Assembly (NCBI GenBank): GCA_020002185.1
Contig: CM034544.1
Coordinates: 1,482,823-1,546,822 of the forward strand
Direction: 5' to 3'
Length of the DNA stretch: 64,000 bases
DNA from: Paraescarpia echinospica
Lineage: Eukaryota; Annelida; Polychaeta; Sabellida; Siboglinidae
Shown: positions 45,931 to 56,973 of the stretch, piece after piece
How positions within the stretch are numbered: position 1 is the first letter of the stretch
Layout: each line of letters begins with the position of its first letter
The notes under the pieces: generated by a model
The model's input: only the letters and a program-made list of their open reading frames with translations
What the model was told of the DNA's origin: nothing
Databases searched by the model: none
Position numbers and translations under genes: made by a program

Positions 45931-47454
45931 GTATGTGGTCAGTCTGGTGTTTTGAACAATCACTAAGGATTAATGAACACTTGTGCAGAATGTCACCCAC
46001 TTGGCAGGTTTAATTGATCTATTCAGCAATGAGGACACTGCTTAGGCCTCACTCTGGACACTGTCACTCACAGTGTTATGTATTGTCTTAGTTGGTGCAT
46101 TGAGCTAATCTACTTGACCATGAATCAGTGGTGGCTCTGGTTGTGTATTACACCCAGCTGTGGAGCTAAGATTCTCTGCCTGCTATTGTTTGATGGAAGC
46201 TGTGACTAATATGTAATTGGTCACTGACAGTAGCTTGTGTCAACAGACAGCATTAAGCCACTAGACCCCTGTTAAACTGGACAGTTGCCTGTAGGTTTTA
46301 AACTGTGTCAAACAGTGAGTCTACCTTTTGCTCTCAGATAATCTGTCCTCTTAGTTTTACACATGAAGACATAATCTGGCATAACTTGATAAGTCTTTGT
46401 AGCAGCACATTTGTACTTCCAGTGTATCATTGCAACATAACATACATATTACATACTGTGTGCCACATTTGAATGTTGTGCATGTAATATTTCCATGCAA
46501 TCCATTTGCATATATAATGTAAAACCGTGTAAAGCACCCTACCAAACCTTTACAAGGATGTAAGAAAACAATGTTACAATTTGTCCGACTTATCACTCAT
46601 TTGGTCAGCCGGGGTCACATATAGACGTATTAGTCCAAAGGACTTCAGGGCCACTTGGCCCATTTTTTAGTATTATGTATGTAATACTATACGTGTCATA
46701 TTCTGCAGGTTTTTTTAATGTATTTATTATACTAATGTGTAACTCTGATGAGCCTTCCTTCCTCATTTGGACAATTTCTCAACAACGTTTGAATTGAATA
46801 TAATTGATGTATGGCCCAGCATATTACATTTTGTTTGCATAATAACTGTTCATGTTCATATTAAAGCAGACATTTGCGTAGTTGATTACAAAAAAGCCAC
46901 AATTGTTGATCTCCTCTTCTTTCCGTGGGCCACGGTGAGGCTGACCTTGATTTATGGGTTTTCCTTTCTTTTCTGTTCCTCCCCTCACTGCCTTTTTACT
47001 GCTATCTCCAACGAACCTTTCTTCGCTAGCTGTTCTCCCCCCAGTCGTTCTATGTGTACCGCCTATTTCAGCCGACATCTCACCAAACTCTCTGTCACGT
47101 CAACCTCCAGGTATACAAAACTGTCTGTGTATATCCATGTCTTTGTATTCCTGCCCAACCCACATCGCCTCCGTCTTCTCCAAACTGACTGTCAGACCCT
47201 GCTGAATATGGCCATCTATTTCATTAGCTGTTCTTAGACGTCTGCTTCCCCATCTGTTGCCACTGCCACTAGTCTAATAACATATTTTTATATAGCTGTA
47301 AACGCCTTTCTAATGCCCACGTAATAACATTATTAGACATGTCAATGATTTGTGCAGTAATTACATTTTAATTAAAACACCTAGTAAAGCAGGTAGTATT
47401 AGCGTAAACGTAAGTTAATTATATAATTTATAATCTTTACGCACGAACGCGCGC

Positions 47455-47484
<30 letters not shown>
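47455..47484. repeat. CA microsatellite
   Basis: Pure CA run. Two AT microsatellites follow at about 47634-47646 and 47658-47676. Confidence 0.9.
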
Positions 47485-47485
<1 letters not shown>

Positions 47486-47760
47486 ATTTACAACAGTGTA
47501 TGTCGCCGACGACTGACATAATATCAGGACATTTTTATTCAGCCATTTCATATAAGTACGTAGGTCTGTATTCCTCAATATGCACCCCAAGAGTCATATT
47601 AAATACTGTTATTATTATTAGTACGCCATGGCATATATATATATATGCACAATTGCTTTATATATATATATATATAATTGTGACATCAACAATATCCTCT
47701 CCACGCATACGTCACGTGACTTACTCTTATACTTGGTTATAAATATGAAACAGGAAATTA

Positions 47761-48480
47761 TTATTATGTACTCTAACTATAAGGATCGTGTTTCGACAAC
47801 AAACGAAACATATTTAGCTACTAAATAATATTTATCACCACCTGATCTACTGGTGCCAAATATGCCTTACATATGCACATAAACATCACCCCGATAAAAT
47901 GTAGCGCCCGGATAAATATAAGGGCTCAGCACACTGTCAGTTTTCCCATTGGCGACCATGTTAATGTTTTGTGTGATTATAAGAAAACGTGACCTATAAA
48001 GTTTCTTAAACTTCCCACCTGCTGTTATTATCATCTCATTGACATGCTGGTCGATTTTAGTCAAAATCTAATATATCTAGCTCTTGCAAAATGCCTGTAT
48101 GTATGACACCCGTCAATATTTACAAATGCATGCAGGCAGTAATCCGGCTAAAGTGTCAACTAGCCAAATTGCTGCCAGATACCCTTCCGCTTAGTAAAAT
48201 CAGCAAAAAAGACACCATTTCACTGTCAACAGCTGCTACAATCACATCTAGAAATCTAACTACTCAAATGCACTTATGTCAGAGCAAGTGAACATTGTAA
48301 AAAATCATTTCTCAAAAATATAATGCACTTTTTTTCGGCTGTAATCAAGCAGGAAGTTCAACAATGTGCTGACCCCATAAACGTCGTAGGTAGCGTTAAA
48401 TATATTACCCTAGATACGCGCACGCGCAGAAACGTCACCCGGATATTATTTAACGCCCGGATAAATGTAAGCGCGACAGC
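47761..48480 (-). mobile_element. Dispersed repeat with long inverted modules, copy B
   Basis: Contains the ~170-bp end module in plus orientation (47761-47925), the internal segment in minus orientation (~47940-48345), and a CCCGGATATTATTTAACG / CCCGGATAAATGTAAGCG arm at ~48430-48475. With copy A this defines an element with inverted end modules around a unique centre. Minus-strand frames across it (e.g. D-Q-H-V-N-E-M) match copy A and are part of the repeat. Confidence 0.6.
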
Positions 48481-48757
48481 GACACCGAGGATGCATTTGA
48501 GATATTCTTACAGGTTCTTACAGGTCCTCTTCTGCCTTCTAGGCTGTGATGCCTCTTATGCCAGCTCTGACGTTTGTCGTCAAACTATATGGTGCGCATG
48601 CGTCTGACGAGTTGTTCCATAATAGGGGTGGGGCTGTGTAATCGAGTTTAATTGGATATCGCATGTGGTGTATCGACAAGCAGTGGCGCCACACCACGGA
48701 GCTTCGAAGAACGTTTGGTTTTTCCCTCTGACGGGTTTTCGTGACATCACAGAGCTA

Positions 48758-48765
48758 TCGCGAGA
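48758..48765. promoter_or_regulatory. TCGCGAGA promoter-like motif upstream of ITM2
   Basis: TCGCGAGA lies 89 bp upstream of the ITM2 start codon. It is the core of the TCTCGCGAGA element known from TATA-less housekeeping promoters in animals. A CRE-like TGACATCA is nearby (48742-48749). No TATA box is obvious. Whether these act is inference. Confidence 0.35.
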
Positions 48766-48853
48766 TTATGATAATGCAGAGTCGTACCCGGATGTAAATT
48801 ACAGGATATTTTCGTGTTGTTTTGGTTCTTTCGTAAGAACAACATTTACGAAA

Positions 48854-48946
48854 ATGACGATTTATACCGGCAAGCCGGTGGAAGTGGAAAAGAAAGACGA
48901 AGAAAGCAATGTGCCTCCGCCCGAAGTGGTCGAGGAGCCGCTCATG
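48854..48946 (+). CDS. ITM2: ITM2-family (BRI/BRICHOS) protein, exon 1
   Basis: First coding exon, 31 codons, starting M-T-I-Y-T-G-K-P and ending in an acidic, Pro-rich stretch; donor ATG|GTAAGT at 48947, phase 0. ITM2 (BRI) proteins are single-pass type II membrane proteins with a lumenal BRICHOS domain and a furin-cleaved C-terminal peptide. They pass through the secretory pathway, and in vertebrates interact with amyloid precursor protein. This exon supplies the cytosolic N-terminus. I chose this ATG because the frame and length fit other ITM2 proteins; the frame is also open further upstream to an ATG at 48665, so a longer start is possible. It is joined in phase to the exons at 58485 and 60982. 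A TCGCGAGA motif lies just upstream. Confidence 0.75.
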
Positions 48947-49454
48947 GTAAGTTTCTGTGTATATGTTGCGCTTCGAAAGAGGAAGTAAAAACGATTGTTG
49001 CGCAGTTCGAATTTCAATTAAATTGTCACACATTTTACAGCGACTGATCCGATGCCGCAGCTTTTTTTAGGATGTGGTCTTGATGCACCAGAGAGAATGT
49101 GCTAGCGTTTAAGCAAACGGACTATATCCTGACATAACTACGTTTTCCGTGCGCAATTCTCACAATACAAGGCGGCTGTCAGACTCAGACATTATGCTAT
49201 TAATTTAGTAGGCCAGGGTAGAAATTACTTCTAGAACTAGTCAGTCTAGTGTCAGTCGTTGACATTATTTAGGCCTTAGGCTTAGGCTTAGGCTAAGCCT
49301 CGCGGCTTTGGCTTAGCTTGCTAATCACGTGACACGGGCAAGTGCCAAGTCATTACATAGGTTAGGACTTAGGTCACACGTTGTTACCTTCTTAGTACGA
49401 CTAAAACCTGTCGTGGGCGACCATCCCTTCTGGACAGCCAAAGGCAAAGCCGTT

Positions 49455-49910
49455 GTCGCGCTTACATTTATCCGCGTGATGTTTACGTGCATACGTAAGG
49501 CATAATATTTGGCACCAGTAGATCACGTAGTGATACATAATATTCGGTAGTTAAATATGTTTCACTTGTTATCGTAACACGAGCATTATAGTTACAGTAC
49601 ATCATTATAACTTGCTGTTTCAGATTTGTGACGAAGTATAAGAGTAAGTCACTTGACGTGTGCGTGGACAGGAAACTCTTTTATGACAGAAATTGTTTAT
49701 GTCTGTGGGAAGCAAACATTTTATAATTTAAGTGTATATATATAGACATATATGTAATTATATATAATATACATATAAACATACATAACGCCCGGATAAA
49801 TGAAAACGCGACAGTCATAGCTGGTGCTAAATACATTCCCCTAGATACGCGTATGCGCAGAAACGTCACCTGGATATTATTTAACGCCCGGATAAATGTA
49901 AGCGCAACAC
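49455..49910 (-). mobile_element. Dispersed repeat end modules, copies C and D
   Basis: 49455-49610 is the end module in minus orientation (TTTATCCG, GGCACCAGTAGATCACGTA). 49788-49908 holds two more CCCGGATAAATG(T/A)AA arms in plus orientation. They lie inside ITM2 intron 1. These could be the two ends of one decayed element. Confidence 0.55.
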
Positions 49911-50794
49911 CGTCTCTGACTTGAGTCTTGTGACAGATGATCTGGCTGTGGCGGGGGGGGGGGACTTTTTGAGTGAATCACTGAATGGCCAAACAGATGA
50001 CTTTGTCTTGGACTAAGTCGGTCGGCCACACATGTATTATTGAGTATTGATGGTCGTTAGACCAATCCTTGTGAAAACTGGTACATCTTGTTATGTTTGG
50101 AATCTAAATATAAGCAACCTTATTTAGAACTATGCATTGAAATTTACAAAATGTTACCAGTTACGAATAAGACGTATTATTATCATCAAACATCAACATC
50201 TAAATGTGGACAACTTTTGGATGTCACTATTAAAAAGCACCCAATACTCATGGTCAGTGTTCTTGGTACAGAAATGGCACCGTGGTGACTAGTTTGACAA
50301 TTGGTGCAGTTGCTGTGCCACAAACAAATTGGCAATGAGCTTAGCGGGTTTGATCAAATCAGGAGAGTGTTTCGTCGTCAAATGCATAATAATAACCCTT
50401 ACATAATTTAGTAAAACTCTACAAGCGTCAACTCTGTGGCAGTAGCTTTGTGTGTCATAAATAGCAGCATTGTAGTTTGGTAAAAACTATCCGAACAGCT
50501 TCCATCGCATTGTCGAGATCCACGTGGAATGTTTTGGAAAATAAAGCAACTTCTCACTGCGAGTCCTGAGATCGGAAAGGCACTCAGTTTTGCGTTTTTC
50601 AGTTGTGTCTCCCACAGCAGCAACATTATTTGGGAGGCTGAAATGAACTGGAAAATCTAACTGATGAGATGTTATCTCAAATCCCTTTGGGGTCTATAAA
50701 TTCCGGTACTTCTGTACCCTTCTGCTCCATGAACACCCTATAATTCAGTATATCAGCTCATAGGGCTTATGTGTGGCGCAACCTAGCACATCAA

Positions 50795-51813
50795 CTCAGC
50801 CTGACAACGTACTAGTCACTGATAACAGGTTGTCAGTCTGACAACATACTAGTCACTGATAACAGGTTGTCAGCCTGACAACATACTAGTCACTGATAAC
50901 AGGTGTCAGCCTGACAACATACTAGTCACTGATAACAGGTGTCAGCCTGACAACATACTAGTCACTGATAACAGGTGTCAGCCTGACAACATACTAGTCG
51001 CTGATAACAGGTGTCAGCCTGACAACATACTAGTCACTGATAACAGGTGTCAGCCTGACAACATACTAGTCACTGATAACAGGTGTCAGCCTGACAACGT
51101 ACTAGTCACTGGTAACAGGTGTCAGCCTGACAACGTACTAGTCACTGGTAACAGGTGTCAGCCTGACAACGTACTAGTCACTGATAACAGGTTGTCAGCC
51201 TGACAACATACTAGTCACTGGTAACAGGTGTCAGCCTGACAACATACTAGTCACTGGTAACAGGTGTCAGCCTGACAGCGTACTAGTCACTGATAACAGG
51301 CTGTCAGCCTGACAACATACTAGTCACTGATAACAGGTTGTCAGCCTGACAACATATTAGTCACTGATAACAGGTTGTCAGCCTGACAACATACTAGTCA
51401 CTGATAACAAGTGTCAGCCTGACAACGTACTAGTCACTGATAACAGGTTGTCAGCCTGACAACATACTAGTCACTGATAACAAGTGTCAGCCTGACAACA
51501 TACTAGTCATTGATAACAGGTTGTCAGCCTGACAACATACTAATCACTGATAACAAGTGTCAGCCTGACAACGTACTAGTCACTGATAACAGGTGTCAGC
51601 CTGACAACGTACTAGTCACTGATAACAGGTTATAAGGCCTGACAACATACTAGTCACTGGTAACAGGTGTCAGCCTGACAACGTACTAGTCACTGATAAC
51701 AGGTTGTCAGCCTGACAACGTACTAGTCACTGATAACAGGTTGTCAGCTTGACAACATACAAGTCACTGGTAACAGGTGTCAGCCTGACAACATACTAGT
51801 CACTGATAACAGG
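50795..51813. repeat. 36/37-bp minisatellite, ~28 copies (ITM2 intron 1)
   Basis: Unit TGTCAGCCTGACAACATACT followed by AGTCACTGATAACAGGT. Units alternate between 36 and 37 bp by one T (GGTGTCAG or GGTTGTCAG). Each contains the palindrome TGTCAGCCTGACA. Variants (ACGT/ACAT, GATAAC/GGTAAC) are scattered along the array. No coding potential. Confidence 0.97.
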
Positions 51814-51864
51814 CAAAACAACAATCACCTGATGTTGTTACTGGTCACTGGAAAGCAGTTATCC

Positions 51865-52175
51865 AGTGGAACAGTGGCATAGTGGAACAGTGATGCAATG
51901 GTGTAGTGGAACAGTGATGCAGTGGTGTAGTGGAACAGTGATGCAGTGGTGTAGTGGAACAGTGGTGCAGTGGAACAGTGGTGTAGTGGAACAGTGGTGT
52001 AGTGGAATAGTGGTGAAGTGGAGCAGTCGTGCAGTGGTGTAGTGGAACAGTGGTGTAGTGGAACAGTGGAACAGTGGTGTAGTGGAACAGTGGTGCAGTG
52101 GAACAGTGGAACAGTGGTGCAGTGGAACAGTGGTGCAGTGGAACAGTGGTGCAGTGGTGCAGTGGAACAGTGGTG
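51865..52175. repeat. 10-11-bp GTGGAACAGTG/GTGGTGCAGT minisatellite
   Basis: About thirty short units mixing AGTGGAAC, AGTGGTGT and AGTGGTGC. It runs straight into the box A region of the tRNA-derived SINE at 52173. Frames on both strands (for example T-V-P-L-H-H-C repeats) are artefacts. Confidence 0.95.
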
Positions 52176-52490
52176 CAGTAGCTAGAGCTACGGACTCTCA
52201 ATCGAGAGAACCCGGGTTCAAATCCTGTGCTGCGGTGCTGGCGAGTTCGTTCACTCTACGTTGCTCCAGTTCGCTCTGCTGTATGAAGGAGTACCTGGCT
52301 GTAGATATTCGTGGATATTTGTATATGAATATTCTTCACAAGTTAATTGCAGTGTGGCTGGATGCTTCCCAGAGAAGTTGAGATGGTATTTGACTGAACA
52401 GGTCTGCCAGGGAGTAAAGTGTAAAGTCCTTTGAGCAGTCCTGGGGACTGGATACTGCGCTAAATAAGAACTTACCTTGTTTACTTATAA
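52170..52490 (+). mobile_element. tRNA-derived SINE, near full length (ITM2 intron 1)
   Basis: The head has a box A-like CAGTAGCTAGAGC (~52175-52187) and a perfect box B GGGTTCAAATCC (~52213-52224), with an anticodon-arm-like stem between (GGACTCTCAATCGAGAG). The body follows, and the conserved core lies at 52401-52480 (AGGTCTGCCAGGGAGTAAAG, then TTTGAGCAGTC). The same head-to-core order occurs in the tandem-unit SINEs on the minus strand. It is not a functional tRNA: the 5' arm is absorbed by the minisatellite and the 3' acceptor strand does not pair. Confidence 0.8.
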
Positions 52491-52581
52491 GACGGTCCTT
52501 ACTGCAGGTGCATATTGTTAAGAAACAACTAGTGCCTACAGGTACGGTCACTCAAGAGAGGTCGTGTAAGACAGCTTCTAC

Positions 52582-52981
52582 TGTACATACTCAAAGTGGC
52601 AATTGACCTGTTGGATGTTGTTGTACATACTCAAAGTGGCAATTGACCTGTTGGATGTTGTTGTACATACTCAAAGTGGCAATTGACCTGTTGGATGTTG
52701 TTGTACATACTCAAAGTGGCAATTGACCTGTTGGATGTTGTTGTACATACTCAAAGTGGCAATTGACCTGTTGGATGTTGTTGTACATACTCAAAGTGGC
52801 AATTGACCTGTTGGATGTTGTTGTACATACTCAAAGTGGCAATTGACCTGTTGGATGTTGTTGTACATACTCAAAGTGGCAATTGACCTGTTGGATGTTG
52901 TTGTACATACTCAAAGTGGCAATTGACCTGTTGGATGTTGTTGTACATACTCAAAGTGGCAATTGACCTGTTGGATGTTGC
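52582..52981. repeat. 40-bp minisatellite, 10 copies
   Basis: Ten virtually identical 40-bp units (TGTACATACTCAAAGTGGCA, AATTGACCTGTTGGATGTTG with one shared junction base). The lack of divergence suggests very recent expansion. It arose from the middle of the longer ~83-bp repeat that flanks it. Confidence 0.97.
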
Positions 52982-53150
52982 CTAGCAACAGATCACTCAA
53001 GAGAAATCACATAAGACAGCTTCTACTGTACATACTCAAAGTGGCAGTTGGCCGTTGTCTAGCAACAGGTCACTCAAGAGAGGTCATGTAAGACAGCTTC
53101 TACTGTACATACTCTAATTGGCAATTGACCTGTTGGTCATTGCCTAGATT
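52982..53150. repeat. ~83-bp parent repeat, left cluster
   Basis: Two units combine CCTAGCAACAG, CACTCAAGAGAG(G)TCA, TAAGACAGCTTCTACTGTAC and a TGGCAATTGACCTGTTGG-type block. The same unit recurs at 52541-52582, 54455-54593 and 57232-57310. Confidence 0.85.
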
Positions 53151-54450
53151 GCCGGATTGTCCAGAATCATTCCGGAAATACACCTCAAATTACGGTATTA
53201 GTTTCTATTACGTCGAGGGATGAAAATATTGCATATTCTTTCTTTGTCACTATGATCGTCAGTCACTTCCGTGCTCCTCAAATTTAGCTTCCAGTATATT
53301 CAACAGGTCGCAGCATATATACGCTGCTTGTTGTGACATGGTTTTTCATTCGCTGCTTCTGCTCGTAATCTGATCAATAGGAAACTGCGTAACGACAAAT
53401 TCGCATTTCCGTGCTCTAATAAAAAGAAGTCACGACTCACGCGGCACGAAATGATGGCGGATATCGAAACGGCACCACCACCAGCTAAGAAGAAACGTGA
53501 GCTGCGTCTATAACAGCAGACATGGCCCGTACTGTCAAGTTTAAAGAAGGGGGTCGGGTTTACATGCTGCCATATACGCTAAATTAATTTTTCTATTTCA
53601 CATGGTGGCCGAGACGATTGCAGGTACTGACTACGTCGTTAGACTAGTATTAGTGAGAGTGACAGAGTAGTGGGTGTTGTACTTGTAGAATGTATTGTCA
53701 GGCCAACTGACTGTACATACCAAATTATCAAGACAAAGTGTATCTATTGAGTTTAGTCTATAATTTACAGGGATAGGCTTATATACTAGAGTTGAGTAGA
53801 CTAGACGATGACTAGCATAACGTAATGGTTTTGCCGTTCCCCGGCACGACTTTGATCTGGTCAGGCTACTATAGCCTAGGTATACCGGCTACTAATATTA
53901 ATCCTAATGACACCACAAATAGACAATGATGTGACACATTGTTATAATTTGTCATGTTTATGTAGTCAGGGTGCTGTTTTTGAAATTTACATAAATCAGA
54001 ATTACAATGTATAGACGTATTTGCATTACAGTTACGCTTGTTCACGTTTGATTTCCACCAATGCTGGTTATGGACATCTACCTTACCTTGTTAACTGAAC
54101 GCTTCAAACCACCTGATAGTTTATTAAAAACAGTTATGTTTTGGGTGCAACTATCGTCATAGTCACAGTATTAAAATATTACTGACAGTGGTGTTCTTTT
54201 CCTGACAATATCTGACGCAGTTCTGAACTATTACTGACAGCAGACCTATATTCCTGAAAATCAGTGTAAATGGGAAGATGGATTACTGACGGGAAGTTTT
54301 TGGGGTAGGCAGGTCTGACATACTCCAATTTGTTTTCTTTTTCTTTTAAAATTATTTGTCAAATTCAGTTTCATGCACCCTTTGCAATGCACACTGCACA
54401 TCTCCTAGGTTATCCCCAGAAGGGGCTGTGTGGAGAAGCAAAACCTAAGA
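53151..54450. other. Unassigned segment between repeat clusters
   Basis: About 1.3 kb interrupt the 83-bp repeat. A possible first exon lies at about 53450-53489 (M-M-A-D-I-E-T-A-P-P-P-A-K-K-K, then AAAC|GTGAGC). It suggests a promoter and 5' end of a transposon or gene, but nothing downstream could be joined to it. Confidence 0.3.
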
Positions 54451-54593
54451 ATTGGCATTTGACCTGTTGGCCGTTGCCTAGCAACAGATCACTCAAGAGA
54501 GGTCATGTAAGAGCTCCTACTGTACATACTCTAATTGGCAATTGACCTGTTGGCCGTTGCCTAGCAACAGGTCACTCAAGAGAGGTCATGTAA
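54451..54593. repeat. ~83-bp parent repeat, middle cluster
   Basis: Nearly two units of the same repeat as at 52982-53150. The last one is interrupted after GTCATGTAA by the Harbinger-like element. Confidence 0.85.
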
Positions 54594-55199
54594 GGCCAAG
54601 TAAAAAAAGAAAATAGTTTCTCCAGATTTTTTTCTCAAAAGGAGGCGGGAGGTCCTTATTATTTACTATTTGTCAATATTTTGTTATTTTTTAAAGATGG
54701 CCGCAATGTCGTAGATGTTAAGTGTTACTGATTTAAAGACACTGTTGCTTGTCCGATGTAACGTGGAACATACCAGGGCTGTGATGTATGTTACTATAAT
54801 TACTATTATTTTAGCTGGATTGACAAATAAACAGAAACAATTATGTGGAATCTATATATCCCATGTTACACCGGAATACAATTTAAATTGATTAAATAAA
54901 CAAAACACAATGTTAAATGTATTTAATACACAGCAAAAGGTGCCACACTGTACGGATTTCCCGCATACATTATGGATTTTTAAAAATACGGCAATATCCA
55001 GTTTTAATACGGATTTGCTACAAAATGTAAGCAAATGTTAATTAATGTAGGTATATTTAGTAGCCTGGTAAATGGCGACACTCGCTTGGAACAAGCATGT
55101 TAACCAATACAAAAATACTACAGTTTCAAGTTAAAATATGCATTTCAGAACACAAAATGTGGCATGTCTGTAAAAACAACCAAAATTTGCCAAAACGTA

Positions 55200-55610
55200 C
55201 ACATGCACATCATTTGCTTGCAGGTTGCCGAGGTGCGAAGGATCTAGTCACTTTCTTCTTGGCCACTTTGCATTTCACCTCACATTCCTCACAAAGAGGA
55301 CAATGGCCAACCGATGTTGTAACGCTATGTTACATAGTACAACGCCTCAATGGACATTTTACTTGTTAATTTGTCGTTGACCTTCACTATGTCAAATGTG
55401 TTCCCTTCTCCAAGATCATTGACGTCTTTGAAGCATGCGCCACATGAGTGTAACATCACCTCCAAGTTCCTCTCCAGTTCTTATTTCTCTTCTGGTTTGA
55501 GAATGCGGGCAGCATAGAGGACACTCCATTTCAGACATCCTTCACACTTATAAAAATTGAAAGTGGAGAAAAATTGCAATTGGCCAGTTCACAATAAATA
55601 AAGCAGTTTC
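55200..55610 (-). pseudogene. Cys-rich coding remnants in the Harbinger-like element
   Basis: On the minus strand, pieces in more than one frame show Y-K-C-E-G-C-L-K-W-S (~55545), H-S-C-G-A-C-F-K-D-V (~55450) and, nearer 55310-55220, C-P-L-C-E-E-C-E-V-K-C-K-V-A-K-K-K. Three C-x2-C pairs followed by a Lys-rich stretch suggest a zinc-binding accessory or transposase-tail domain. Stops and frame changes between them (near 55475 and 55330) mean it is not intact as one exon; splicing could explain one break. I do not recognise the family. Confidence 0.4.
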
Positions 55611-56679
55611 CGTCTTACCTTATTGTGGTAGGCATGGTTTGCCTACTTATCTCTCTGTTACAATTGATTGGGTGTTTATAACCTATGTGGTTAAACAACC
55701 AATCACAACATAAATATTTCAACCATGACAAGTTGGAGGGCAGAGTCATACCATCTTTGATGCAAAGTTGTATGCGTTGTCATAAAGCTTTGTTGTGATG
55801 AACATGTATATTCATTTGTAAATAATGAATCATTCCAATTATTCAATTTTGGGGTGTGACATGTATTGCAATTATCTCACTGACGAGGTAATTGACACAA
55901 TGTCTGCTAGACACTCGTTCGGGTTTGCCGACACGTCCAACTTGTCCTTACTTCTACCAATGTTCACTTTTACCTGAAGACAAAATAAACGAAATGAGAC
56001 CTTAAAACTACAACCTTTTCCAAAAACCATTTGACAATTGACAAATCTTAATTGGCTGAGGTTATTTTGAACAAAACAAAACAACACAAATGATCAAGCA
56101 AGAAAAGGGTGAGTAGGCCTACATTGAAACGTTTTTAATATTTGTGCCCGAGCAGTAGGCTATCATGGAACGATTTCCAAGGAGTTGCAATCCACAATAT
56201 CTCTCTGGCTACATTTCAAATATTTCGTTTAAGCTATGCAACGTATTGCTGTATTTTACGAAAAGTGCACTTGCATTTCAAAATGTTACTTATTTCCATG
56301 AAACATTCGAAAATTACAAACTAAAACAGACAAAAAAATTCGTACAACTCCGCATGGTGTCACTAGTAACAGCCTTGTTAGACAGTCACCATAATTTAAT
56401 AAACCGCACAAATCAGCATGTCATGCCATATTTAAACTACTTCAGTAATACTTTTATACACTGTTGCTAACAAAGTTGTCATTTTAAGTAATCTTCAATA
56501 TCTTGGCATATTTGTGGCGGGTCTAACCGGTGATTATTTACACTAGTAGCGCCACCATGTAGACTTGAGCGAAGTCAATGCAAAATCTACTGACAGGCCT
56601 CGAATTTTATCAAATTGAGGACTTTTATACTTTTTAGGGGGCACATAATATATAACACGACCAGACCGTGAACAATAGC

Positions 56680-56973
56680 TTAATTTCCGAGGCAACGCGG
56701 CCAGTTGCCAGGGCATTTCGGCAAATGGCCGCGTGCTGCCACACAGTTTGAGGTGAGTACCGACCTGTGGCGTTTGACAGCATTCTGTTGAACTGATGTC
56801 TTCTCCGTCATCAAATTCCCCTGTGGGCGTGTGGCAAATTGTGAGAAAAGCTCTAGGAATGTCTGCTTGCCATTTAATACCATCCTAGCATACCACGGTT
56901 TCAATATTGCGGTGGACCTACGAATTCGCAAGCAAACAAACACCGACATATTCGGACTAAAGATGGCCGACAA
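56680..56973 (-). CDS. Unrecognised 97-aa frame in the Harbinger-like element
   Basis: Begins M-S-A-I-F-S-P-N-M-S-V-F-V-C-L-R, lies ~260 bp inside the right end on the strand of the Cys-rich remnants, and so is placed where a first exon would be. No domain is recognised and no clear donor follows. It could be the start of the element's gene or chance. Confidence 0.25.
   Translation of the reverse strand: MSAIFSPNMSVFVCLRIRRSTAILKPWYARMVLNGKQTFLELFSQFATRPQGNLMTEKTSVQQNAVKRHRSVLTSNCVAARGHLPKCPGNWPRCLGN

Larger units (their letters stand above)
44535..46675. mobile_element. Repeat region bounded by AGTCC-hairpin motifs
   Basis: The left end holds the hairpin TAGTCCTTTGGCCGAAGG with its partner CCAAGGGACTA (44538-44568). 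The right end holds AGTCCAAAGGACT and GGGCCACTTGGCCC (46619-46660). Inside are a direct duplication of ~180 bp (CAGAAACTGTTCAACAAC near 44613 and its near-copy near 44780) and two copies of a block with GCTGTGACTAAT ... GACCCCTGTTA ... AACTG (44993-45122 and 46197-46310). An RT fragment and a strong hairpin also lie within. This may be one composite element or several nested ones; no target duplication was found. Confidence 0.45.

Noticed and set aside
46767..47237. 156-codon plus-strand frame and overlapping frames
   Set aside because: No recognised domain; overlapping open frames in all directions in a pyrimidine-rich stretch suggest chance.
51845..52201. 118-codon T-V-P-L-H-H-C repeat frame on the minus strand
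   Set aside because: Translated 10-11-bp minisatellite with no start context or homology.
52175..52235. Functional tRNA gene
   Set aside because: Box A and B are present, but the acceptor stem does not close and a SINE body with the shared core follows.
52582..52981. CRISPR-like regular repeat
   Set aside because: Units are directly adjacent without unique spacers, in an animal intron; it is a minisatellite.
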